NCBI GenBank assembly: GCA_028583405.1
Contig: JAPTMU010000086.1
Span: 186,001-250,000, forward strand
Direction: 5' to 3'
Origin: Pogonophryne albipinna
Taxonomy: Eukaryota; Chordata; Actinopteri; Perciformes; Artedidraconidae
Length of the DNA: 64,000 nt
Numbering within the stretch: position 1 is the stretch's first letter; every line of letters begins with the position of its first letter. The position numbers and the translations under genes were made by a program. Positions 35,564 through 47,700 of the stretch are shown here, piece by piece. The notes beneath the pieces were generated by a model. It saw nothing but the letters and a program-made list of their open reading frames with translations, was not told the DNA's origin and made no database searches.

Positions 35564-36520
35564 TTTATTTGGAGAGTTGAGAGTATTTGTAAAGTTTAAA
35601 CCGCTTAGCTTTATCTGAGATGTTTAGCAGATTATCTTTAGTGTATATGTGATAATATATGAACAGATCTATACAAAACTAATCCTGGTTATATGTAGGT
35701 CTGTTCAAGATAATCTGTTAGACAACTCCAGATGAAGTGAAACAGTAGTATTTCAACTAACATTTAAAAAGCACTCTCAATAGGCAGACTCTCCGAATAA
35801 AGTGTTTCTTTTGCTCTAGAAGCTGAATACTGACATTGCATTAAATAATTTAAGGTGATAAAATGACATTAAGTTACATTCAAACATTTAAATCCTCCAC
35901 TAGGAGACGACTGAATACTTATCACTGACTCTCCGGGCAAATGAAACCTCAATGCCTGGATTTCAAACACCATTTGATTCAGTGTTCGTTAGAACTGAAA
36001 TGTTTACGCTTGGACTAACAGTGAGCACTTTGCGTCACGAAAAGTATGATAGACTCGTTGTGGCACACAGGCTGAAGAGAATATTCCAGTCTGCAGCCCC
36101 TTTCTCTCCTGAAGAATCACCCCCCGTCCGTATCTCCACAGCTGATCCTCATCCAAACCTGAAGCACTACTCACTTTATGATGCACAATAATCCAATCCA
36201 ACCACAGGTCCCTTTAAGATGTTCCAGATGATGGAGAACAACATTTGTTTCTCAGTGTCTCACTTCTGTGGAAACTCCTTCTCTCTCAAGTCACTCTTTT
36301 AACCTTCCAGTACAATTCCCGGTACAACACGTTTTCCCGTTGCAGACTAGGTCCTCATAAAAAAACCTTTTTTAATCCAAGCTCCGTTGCAGGAGAGTCT
36401 GGGATCACTGTACAGCAGATATGATCCGCTCTGAACCAATCGGCCTCAGACGTGTTGGGCTGTTTGCAGACGAGCAGCTCCTCTGTGTTTTAGAATAACT
36501 CCTATAGTCCTAGAGGCTGT
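35564..36520 (-). other. rgl3: rgl3 3'UTR with poly(A) signal
   Basis: After the stop at 36521-36523 about 950 nt lead to AATAAA (TTTATT on the plus strand, 35564-35569), followed in transcript sense by TGTGTTTCTGTTTG-rich sequence. Part of this UTR (about 35785-36095) resembles sequence in the preceding intron (about 37505-37852). Confidence 0.55.
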
Positions 36521-39500
36521 TCACTTGCCGTGACGGGTCCTGGGTTGGGCCCCGGGACTGAAGGAGGAGCCCAGGCGCCTCCCGTGGCTCCTCCAGCGCT
36601 GACGCAGCACAAAGTCGTAGTTGGCGGAGGTGCACATGGCATAAAATACGTTGGCTTTCTCAGGTATCTGGAGCTCTGAGGCGGAAAGAGGAATGAAGCG
36701 TTGCAATTTATTTTTTATCAGCCTGATTTATCTGCTTCTATTTCAGTTAGAGATTACATGTATTTCTCAGAATGATATATCGTGGTCATTTTCAGAAAAT
36801 GCCAGAATTAAATGATATTTGGAATAAATGAAAGCCTGATTGAAGGCAATGAAGTTGTATTTACTGTTTCAAATGAAATGTTTTGATTTGCATGGCAGTT
36901 TATTAAAGGCAGTGCCATTGAAGGAGCTGGTTTTTAATTCCTTTACTAGACAAGACATTAACTGCTTTTGCACAAACATTTCTTTTTTGGTGCTCTCAAA
37001 TTACTCAGGGGGTTATGGCAGTTTTAGGTCTGATGCTGCTTATCTGGCTGCTTTGTAGTTCAGTACATAATGAGCCATATGATTACTATTTTTCCCTTTC
37101 TTTGAGTGTGTTCGACTGTGATTCACAAATAAAATCTGTAACTAAGTGGAATGCTTTTTTTTTTTATATGATAGGCAAAATGAATTAAAGACAATAAATC
37201 TATTCGTTTAAAATCTGCCGAGAGTACCGTAGAAATTGTGCAGACACAGGACTGTGTGGTCCTGTATAGAGTACTACGCCATTGGCCGTTTGGCTTATGA
37301 CTTGTATATGACCCCAAGTAACCGACAAAAAGAGAGACTAGGTGTACAAAAGAAAAGGAGGCTTTAGAAGTAATCATGTTCTTACTGCAGTAAGAAAACA
37401 TAAGATAACTAGAGAAAAAACCTAAGAAGATTTTCATATTTTCACAAAGCGAAACATTTGGATTTCAACCAAAAAGCTGCTGACATTTTACAAAAAGTAG
37501 CAGACAGACTCTTCAATTTAAGTGTTGCCCACTTTTCTCTAAAAGCTGAATACGGACATTGCAGTAAATTATTAAAAGAGATAACATGACATTAAATGAA
37601 ATCAAACCATTGAATGTTTGACTAGAAGACGACTGAATAAGACTCTGGACAATAGAACATCTCAAGGTCAGGAATCAAAACAGCGTTTGTCACTTTGTTC
37701 GTAAGTGCGCTCGGCATAGTGACCAACAGCGAGCAGCTGGTCACTGTTGTTTGCGTAGTTAAAAAGGAGGTAGCTCCTTAGTATTATAGCTAGAGCTGCA
37801 CTCAGAAAACATCAGACTGCTACAGGGAAAGCCTGAGAAGAAGATATTCACCTTTGCCATTGCTGAGCATCTGGCAGAGGTTGAAGCTGCAGCAGCTGAC
37901 GTCCTCCATGTTGTGTTTCTCCACAGCTCTCTGGATCACCTGAGGCGTGTGGTCCTGACTGGTCAGCTGCAGGAAAAACACGACAAATTGTAATTTGTTA
38001 GTATCTATACAATATTATTGTAGGTATTCCTGCATTTAAGATAGTGATTATATTTTCAGAGGTAGCAGTGACTATTTTAACTTAAAGTAAAAGTTTTTTA
38101 TAATTATCTATTGGTTTTTCATACAAATATGGAATTTAATGTATCTTATTAATTAAAATGTTTGTATGTGTATTAAACTGAAATGTAATCAAAAAAACTG
38201 TTAGTAGCAGCCTACATGATGAATTAGGGATGGGTACCGAGCCCCGGTATTAAACGGGCCCCGGGGCTGAATTATTAAAGACCGTGGTACCGTTAAGCTC
38301 TGACGTTAGCGGTCTTTTTATCGTTACTGGAGACATGTAAAAAATATATGTCATGTGTATTATTGCTACACAAACATTATATTGCAGTTTTAGTGTCGCC
38401 AACTCCGTTTCTAATATGCAAAAAGAGTCTGATTATTTTTTGTATTTTTGATCTTTCCAATCCAGATGAGAGATCTCTCTCTTAAACTTTACCCGTCTCG
38501 ATGCTCGTTACCAAAAGTGCAATAAGAGTTTAGCATGTAAGGGTGGCAGCACGAGCAATTTGTCTAAACATTTAGCAAAAGTGCTCCACATTCAGACGGA
38601 GAAATGCACCGGGTTCGACTGTCTTTCTAGCTCTGTAGCCCCATCCACGAGGAACGTTTCCACGTCAGGTGTTATGTATGCTAGCAGCAACACACGGAGT
38701 TAACTACATTATACAAACATGGGTTAATGATTAGAGGTAACGGAGTTATTTATTTAAAGTTTCAGCTATTCTGTTTACAGTTCTGTCATTGTTAAAACAT
38801 TGTTGTTTCTTTTGATGTGAAATATTATGTATTTAATTTAAATAAAAAGCAATGTTAGTTTTGTTCACAATTTGTTTAGTTAGTTTACCTTCTCCAAAAG
38901 AACCGATACAAGTACCGTTAAAGGACCGGACCGATAAGCGGTATTGATAAAAGTAGTAGTAAAACCTTAACGATACCCATCCCTATGTATAATGTTTTCC
39001 TTATTCATAAAAGTAGTGCTAATAACATGGTGTCCCAGGAAAATAATACAAAACAAATGTAGAATTCCGATCATGCACAAATCTTATTTTAAAATAATCT
39101 TGTTTAGGTTTTCTTTCTAAGTAATACGGTGGACACAAATGATTAAGCAATACCAAGTCCTTCCTCTTCTTCTTTGTTTTTTCCTTCTGATTAGCTTTTT
39201 AGAAAGCCTTAGTCGACTATAAACAGGCCGGCTGACCTCAGAAACACTCATTATGAAAGCATTGTTCCTACCAGTATGCTTTTGTAGACGTTTCCATTGC
39301 TGACAGACTCCACGCTGACCCTGACGATGCACGAGTCTGCCACCTGTTTGTTGTAGACTGGCAGCGCGGCCGGAGGAGACGACTCGGGGCTCAGCCCCAG
39401 AGAAGAAGAGCTGAGGTCGGGGTGTGAGGAGGAGCTGGACAGACTGGGGGAGGACGAGGACAAGGAGCTGGAGGAGAAATCCTCCGCCACGTTGTGGAGA

Positions 39501-40782
39501 GAGCCGGAGAGCGTCTGAGGGGAGACAGAGGAGGGGATATGAATGTGTTCTCATTTAAAAACTATTCCCACAGATTTTAAACTAACTGGGTAAACACCTG
39601 CTAAAATATCCCTAGTTGTTTTATGTTTTGAATTAGCGAACCAACAGGCGGTTTAACACTGGTCAATGTTCAACGTTTTTGTTATTTTGATTCCATGACA
39701 TATCTTCTTTCAGACAAGAGGTAATAAAACGTCTAAAATAAAGATGTTGGTGTGCATTTTACTGACTTTTTTGTGTCAGTGGATTTCTCCTACATTCACC
39801 AAAAGTTAGTATGCCTCAATTTTAATATAATATTTCAGACAACCTGTAATCGAAAACTAAATGTTCCTATTGTAAGTAAACTACTGGATAAGTTTTATGG
39901 TGATTTTTATAGTAATTTATTTACATACATATTGAATTTTTACAGAACATTTCTAAAAGGCTGTTTTCCCAAAATGTGTTTTATTTCATACTCCGAGGCA
40001 ATAATCTGCCCTTCAGTAGCACTTGCATGCATACACTTTCAACTTGTTATATTCTGAAGGTTTTTACAGAGCTTTTTGCTCACATATCATTAATAGCCTG
40101 ATTTTTATTAAATTGTATTATTTGAGACACATGGTGATAATTGATTTTATTATGTGTGGGTATTTTCAAATTGATACAGTAATAGAGAGGCGAAGTCCCT
40201 CCCCTTCCGGGGGACCTCCATGGGACCTTATTTCATGGGACCTTATGTATTGAAGTCAATGGAGAGAGAAAGATTATCTTTCGATCCTGTTTGAATTGTG
40301 CCACGAATTTACACCCATGATGTTTGTCAATTTAAAAGATAATTTTGGAAGTCAAACAAATTAAAACGTGTCGTAAAACTGTGAAGCAACACATTTTTTT
40401 GTGTGATACGCTCAATGAACTACAACTCTGGTCTCGCACCAACACCAAGATGGCCGTCACGAGATATCCGTATGATATGACAACGAAATAGCAGGAGTTT
40501 AGAAACGGTCTTAATCAACTGTTCAGATTTATGTTGAGGAAATTAGCATATATTAATTAAGAGAAAGCATAATTTGCTTATTTGAACATATCATTAATTA
40601 TGCCACACTATACTGGGATATCACACAGGAGTGTGTCGGTGCTCACCTTGAGTTTGAGTCTGAGGGGGGAGGGCTGAGGGGCCGAGAGGTCCTCCATGTC
40701 CGAACTGCTGGAGCCAGAGGAAGAGACGCTGATCTGGTCAGCGTGGGTCTTCCTGAGGGAGCTTTCACTGGATGTTCGCAAC
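36521..40782 (-). CDS. rgl3: rgl3 exons 14-17: Ser-rich linker and Ras-association domain
   Basis: Exons 40782-40647, 39514-39272, 37966-37852 and 36675-36521. Serine-dense runs ([15 protein letters not shown], then long SSSS blocks) precede [20 protein letters not shown]. The RA ubiquitin-like fold follows: [27 protein letters not shown] and [11 protein letters not shown]. It binds GTP-loaded Ras-type GTPases. The protein ends ...RTRHGK; the paralogues' basic KIAR-type tail is absent. Confidence 0.87.
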
Positions 40783-41668
40783 CTGCACAAACAATACAAA
40801 CACTGTTTAGTTGTTTTTTTCCCCCTGAAATATCCACCTAAATAAAAGTTATAAAAATTAAGCAACATAAAGATTTAGGAATTTTAGAGGATGTTTGATA
40901 TTGCCTCATTAAACTGCATATGCTTATATAAAAATACAGTTGATCTCATGTGTTTCATACTGTAAATGTGTTGCATCTATTTTTTCTAACATTAACACAA
41001 CAAACTCAAAGTGTTGTGGTTCTGACACATCTTACAAACAATGGGATATATATTAATGTAGTCGATGTAATAACAGGGCAGCTGTTTATATATACGTTGC
41101 AGACTAGAGGTTGTTTTCCAGACTTACGAGGCGAGTTTCTTGGTGAGCAGACGGCTGCTCCAGGAGTTGGGAGAGCTGGGACACGGGTCCACCGGAGGCT
41201 CCAGCTCACGAGACAGCTCATAGCTTCAGGGGACAAACAAGAGATACATTAGCAAAGGATGCAATCGTCTTCCATTTTGCCTGATTGTATTGAAAGTGTA
41301 AAAGTGTATGTGTGTTTCTCACCTCTCCTGGTCTGTGAGCAGTGTGTGTGCCTGCAGCCAGGCGGCAATAAGAGGGTTTACTGGAAAGCTGTAGTGGGAG
41401 CAGGAGACCTGAAGCTGCCGGATCTGAGAGAGAATCTCAAACTCCTATAAGAGAAATACATAATACAGAGCACAGATTAAATTATAGTACAGCAAATAAC
41501 ATGGCAGAACATACAAACATTGAATTTACTGTAGAATTGACTAATAAAATAGAGAAATTATAGGCATTTATGCAAGATGCCACTAGGAGGCAGCACGTAC
41601 CCGTCTGCGCTTCTCAAAGTTGATTAGTCCACCCTGTGAAACAAAAACAGTGTTACAAAGTACAACAA

Positions 41669-41754
<86 letters not shown>

Positions 41755-44700
41755 CACCTCCACAGTATCGGTCAGTGCTGTATCCAGCATGGTGAGGACG
41801 GTCAGGTAGGTGCCGAGGTACGGCACGACACCACTGCTGGAGTTCTGAGGACACAAATCATTACGTTTTATTTTTTTGATAATTTTTACATTACATTTCA
41901 CCTTGCCCTAAATGTACACATTTGGTTTATAGCACTAGCAAAGTTCAGATATAAACAGTACAAGATGTCCAAAATAAATCGTTGTTTTTAGAGGTATAGG
42001 GACGAGGAAGCGTTTGTAAGACAAATATAATAAAGGTTATCGTTTCAGTTACATTTGATTGACAGTGGATATTTTGGTTGAGTTTACAAGCATTACGGTA
42101 GTTGTTTGAAATGTATATAAAGGATCATTACTGACTATTTATATTGCTTATGATAAATCGTATATTAAGAGATATCTTTAGGGCTACGGTTCATTTGATT
42201 TAATTTCCTTTTTTGTTACAAAAAAAATAAAAAAAATACTTGTTTTAGTATTTCATTTAGTAAACTAATTTGATACATAAAAAACAAAGACAAAACAAAA
42301 TGTATTTAAAAAAACATTACAAAACAGAATCAACTAATTGTCATTATGTATGATATATTTGCACACCGTTTACAATAATGAATTAAAACTCCTACATTTT
42401 GCAAATGAAATGAAAATGAACCCAACATTTGGAGGACAGAATGTTGAGCTACGTCATGTTTAGGAATATAAAATAATCTACAAAGTAGAAAGGTACACAG
42501 ACCATCGCTACGTAAACAAAGGGAATATGGGGGTATAAAACATTTGACTCACGGCCCCACCTTCACTAAGTAAACTGTCAAACTGTGAGAAACACTTCAC
42601 AGACGTCAGCTTTATGCCGTTCACTGAAAACTAGAAGTCATGGGATCTGGACCAGTGGAAACTTTTCCATCGAGTTAACAGATTGAAAGAGAAGAGGGAA
42701 CTGAAAATGAGGAGTCTATTTTAGTAAATTATGATCAGCTTTTGAAACATGTGACTTTTAGGGAAGTAAAATTGATGATCAAGGCAGAGAAAAAAAGAAA
42801 CCTCTGCATTTCCATTTAACTTAAAAGCTGCACATTTTGAGGAAGCACGTTGTTATTTTGAAACAAAATGAAGACTTACAATGTGTCTGGACACTGAGCT
42901 CGGGGTGGCACTGCCATCTGGGTGAGTCCCATCCTGCGGAAAACAAACATGTCCAGTCAACACGGATAAAAACACCATGAATATAATGAACGTGACGGTG
43001 CAGGGTGTGCTGCAATGCGTCACACGTTTGTTATCTTCAGGGTGGAGCACCAGCTGACAGGGTGTTGTCTCCAGTTACCAATAGTGAGTGCCCGACCAAC
43101 TGATTTTATTTGAAGTTTTATTTGTGTTGGCTGCTAACAATTACCTTTTTATTATGTCCCTGATAACATTCACTGAATACACATTCATATCAAGTGTTCC
43201 ACAGGGAACAAAGGACACAGAGTGGCAGGTCAACTGGACATTATTTCAGTGTTGTAATAAAGACGCAAGATTGGCCCAGTAATAGGAAAGAAGAGAAATT
43301 CCCATTGGAGAGAACTTTGGGATTTTAGACTTTGCAAAACATTGACATGCACAAAAACCTATAACACACTACAGGAAAGGAACCCACAGACCATAATAAG
43401 GCCCCTTTAACCAACGGTAAGACGCCATGTGTAGTATTTTCCTAATTATATTAACAAGTTTGTGGGATTCAATGGTGGAAAGTACCATTTCTCATGCACT
43501 GTACTGTACAATTTAGATGTACTTGTACTTAACTTGAGTATTCCCATTTTCTGCCACTACATTCCTCAAATACTGTCATTTTAGCTGCTGTTCATGTTTT
43601 GACTCCTTTACTTAAGGGATTTGTTACGAATGCAGATTGATAATAAAACACATTATTCTGGTTAAACATTAGACATGACTGTTATCCAGCAGTGTAAAAA
43701 GTGTATAAATTAAGTTATCTATGTGATAAAGCATCAATAATTATTATCCAATGATATCATGTAAAAGATTCTGAAAAAGGACATAATGCATCATGATTAC
43801 TTTGAATATTTTGATACTAGTTCTTTCATACTTTTACTTCAAAAGTATTTGTACATTGTTACATTGCTACTATTATGCAAGTAAAATATCCGAATACGTC
43901 TAGTACAGGTGTGTTTATCACACTTTTCATAATACGGCAAAGTGGTCATTCTGGAGATCTTTTTCGATCAATTGGATGCAACATAATGTTTGTTTAAAGA
44001 AGAAATATGAATTCACCTCCACCAGGATCTCTCTGCTGGTTAGCACACAGTTCTCGTCAGGGAACGTCTCACACAGGTGTTCGAAGGTGTTCATGCCTTC
44101 CCTGAAAATAAACAGATTGCAGTCAGTCAGTATTCACTAAGACAGAGGCTGCATGCTCAAAAAAACAGACCATCGATTTAGGGAAGCCCACTGTGCGATT
44201 GATTTTGATCTTTAATCACGCAGTTTTCAAGTAATGAGTGACTTGTAACAGCTTGCTGACCTGCTGACAGCAGCCCAGGTCTTCTTGAGGCGATACACGG
44301 CGTTGGACTGCAGGGCGGAGAGGATGGCCCTCAAAGAGGAGAAGTTCTTCAGCTGATGGCACTCCTGCACGGAGGAAATAAAAGAAATACATATATATTA
44401 TGTCTTTGTTCATTTATATTGCTTGATGTAAAGAAATTATTTGAATGTTTACGCTCTGACCTGAGCAATATGGATCCACCTCTCGATGATGCGTGCCCTG
44501 AGTGCAGGACTGGTGTGAGAGCAGCGAGGTGAGCTGGGGGCCGTGGAGGGGTACGGGAAGTCAGAGGGGGGGGAGGAGATGGGGGAGGAAGTGGAAGGGC
44601 AGGGCGAGGCCGTCCAGAGGAGCGAGGTGATGACACGGTTGGTGACAGCGTTGAACTGGGAGATGGTGGCGCGGACGCTGGGTGCCAGGTTTCGGTTTTC

Positions 44701-47700
44701 CTTCTTGTCGCGCTGGGACCAGACGCAGCCCAGGCAGTGGAAGGGAACCACTCGGACAAACAGCTCCTGAGGAACAGAGGGTGGAATAATCTGAATAAAG
44801 TGAACCTCACAGAGTGGGGCAGTGATGATGTATTTGTGTAGGCCATAGAAGATAGCATTGCAAAGGGTTCCTGTACAAAAAGCAATTCGATTTTTTGAAT
44901 ATTTCAGGAAATAAGGTTTGTGGCAAACACACGTTTATGATACTTCCACGTTTTGTTCAGCAAAAGTGAATTCCACATATTAACACCACTTTTAAAATAG
45001 TTAAACCAAAAATGCAATCAGACCAGAAGTAAAAAGCTAACGTTAGACTATTAGCGATCTACGTCATGGTCCCATGCCTCAACTTCAACACTGCTTAGCC
45101 AAAGGTGGACTTATGTTAGCAACTATTGTTTTTATTGCACGTAAAAGCTTCAGACGTTCATCAGTGGGGTATTTACTGACATATTTTATGTCCTAGAACT
45201 AAACGTGAACACTCGTCAGCTTGTACAGATTGACTTTGGGACGAGGGTGTTTCAAAGTGCTAAAATGCTAACTCTTCCAGGTTTAGGACTCTTTCTGCAC
45301 CACTCTATTGACACAGAAACTATCTTCTCAATGAAACCTACAGCGTCCAATCGGGTCAGCTGCTCCGCCACTTCTGTCACAGGGAAGTCCATAAAGTTGT
45401 GTTTGTCCTCCTCCTTAGCGGATGTGTCTCCTGCGTCCTCCTGATCTCTGAGCTCCTGCTGCGATGATTCACTGCTGTGTTCTGACGCAGACTTGACGCT
45501 ATCTGTCAAACACGCCGAATCATAAATGACAACGAAACAGGATGCTACAGAATTGTATATAACCCACAATCTATCATAATCACTTGTCCTATTCCCTCGT
45601 ACCTTGATCCTGCAGCCTCTTGAGGAGAGTCTCTGCAGACTGGGCCAGGCGTCTGAAGCAGAGGCGATGGCGCAGGTGGACACACAGCAGCCGGAGGGCC
45701 GGGTACTGGGGGGGCTCGTGGAAGTCTTCACCGTATTCCTTCAGCCACAGCCGGATTACCGGGGGTAAGGTACTGAGGGGATGATCGAGACGTCAATGTG
45801 TTAATCATAAACAATATAATGCGGGCCATCGTAAAGTTCAGCTGAATCCGGCCCGGGACCATTTGCTGCATGTCTCCCCGTTTCAATTCTGTCTCTAGAA
45901 TAAAGGCAATTATGTATGCAATATGTGGCAATAAACTGAGCGGGCAGGTACACAAATAACAATCAAAGACTAAAAATGATTTACTCCATCACACTATATT
46001 ATAAAGAAACATTAAGGCACAGATCAACATGAGGCCATGAAAACATTGGCATTATTTGTAGCAAACTATAATAATGTGGGAGTACACTCCAATGAAGTAA
46101 TTACTCCATTACACCAATCATCTTCAATCTCAGTTCAAACTGATGGCAGATGCAAACTAATCGTTGCTAATGGAGTGAGCGCACTCACCTGCGTGGGCAG
46201 ACAGTGTTGTCCAGGTTGGCGATTGAGTCCTCTCTGTAGGAGAAGATAAACACACACCAACATGTTAGCTGAGAACATTTCAGTGACAATCATCACATTA
46301 GGAAGGGACAACATGGTGACTGAAAAGCTCCTGTAAAAAATACATGGTTCATTCTGTGGAAATGTCCTGCAACACACTGTGACCTTATAGAGTGATGAGT
46401 GCAAACCTTTATATATACAGTCTATGGTGTAAACAGATTCAAGTCTTCCTTAGGAATCCATTATTGGATCTTAAAGAAAATATATCCCTGGACTGTATGT
46501 GTAGGAAGATGAAAGTTTTACAGCATGTTATTCTCTTTCATGCTTTAGAATGTGACAAAACGAGCAAATTAGAGATTGTGAAAGTGGAAAAAACATTGAT
46601 GATGTACTGTACCATATATCAAAGTTGTTAAGTGTTTGATTAATGACAGCAACACAATGGTACATCTTGCACAGAATCCTTGAAAGAGCAAAAGGTTGCC
46701 CTGAGGCTGTCCTTACGTAAAGCTCACAGGAAACCTGTTGTCACCAGCAACACAGATATCAGGGCGAGTGTTTGACAAATAATATATCAACTGAACAGCA
46801 CTAATGGCCAGTTTCACACAGGCAGACATTCAGCAAAGGTGAACTGAGCACCATAAAGAGACAAAAGTCCAGACAAGTTATATATGGACCTGATCTCAGT
46901 CTGCAGCTTCATTATGTACATTTCTTCAGATTATGGAAAACTTGACTTCTTTTTAAAGTATTAAATCCAACTCTGAAATATAATGGCAGCATTCCTCTCT
47001 CAGTCTAATTCAATCTCAGTGTTTTTAACATCTGAGCTCAGTCTGGTGGAGAAGCACCTCCGCTGGGTGTGGAGGGTGTAGTCGTGACCGCTCTGGAATG
47101 GAACAAAGCTCCTGAATGCTTTGTTTCCTTCATGTCGATGAGATTTGTCAGAGAAACTCGACACACGTCAACAGAGGTTTGCCTTAGACGCACAGAGAGG
47201 CAACAGCTGTCTTCTTTGCAATTCGATGTGTGCATCTGGAATGCAGTTAAACCTGGTTATGCCCTGCTTACATTTTCATTACAGTGATTACTTTTCTAAA
47301 AAGCAGCATGCGCTGATACAACAAATCAAAGCTGATTCGTGGTTTAGGAAATATTAAAGAAATCAAACGTGATAAGGAGTTGCAGAGGCCAAGAAGTTAG
47401 GGATTAAATGAACTTTTCAAGAGGGGTAATGTATACAGGCTGTGTGCAACCAGTCAAAACGGGGGATATCTCCAAGTGGTTAACCGATCACAACTGACCA
47501 ATCAGAGCAGACTGGGCTCTGGTTTCAGACAGAGGGTGAAAAGAGGTGCTGCAGCACAGGAAGTATGAGAAAAATAAAGAGCTTTTTGAACATTAAAGCA
47601 TGGAGACATGTCCCAGTAGATGCACAAGCACCCTTTAACTGCGTAGATTCAAATGGACAAAAGTCAGCCTCACCTCTGAAACAGCAGCTCGATGAGGGTG

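Noticed and set aside
44349..44885. 178-codon minus-strand frame
   Set aside because: It is another reading frame of the rgl3 exon 6 region; the frame starting [14 protein letters not shown] has the RasGEF motifs and correct splice phases.
46713..46720. TTACGTAA D-box in an rgl3 intron
   Set aside because: A single isolated octamer without neighbouring motifs; about one is expected by chance in a window of this size.
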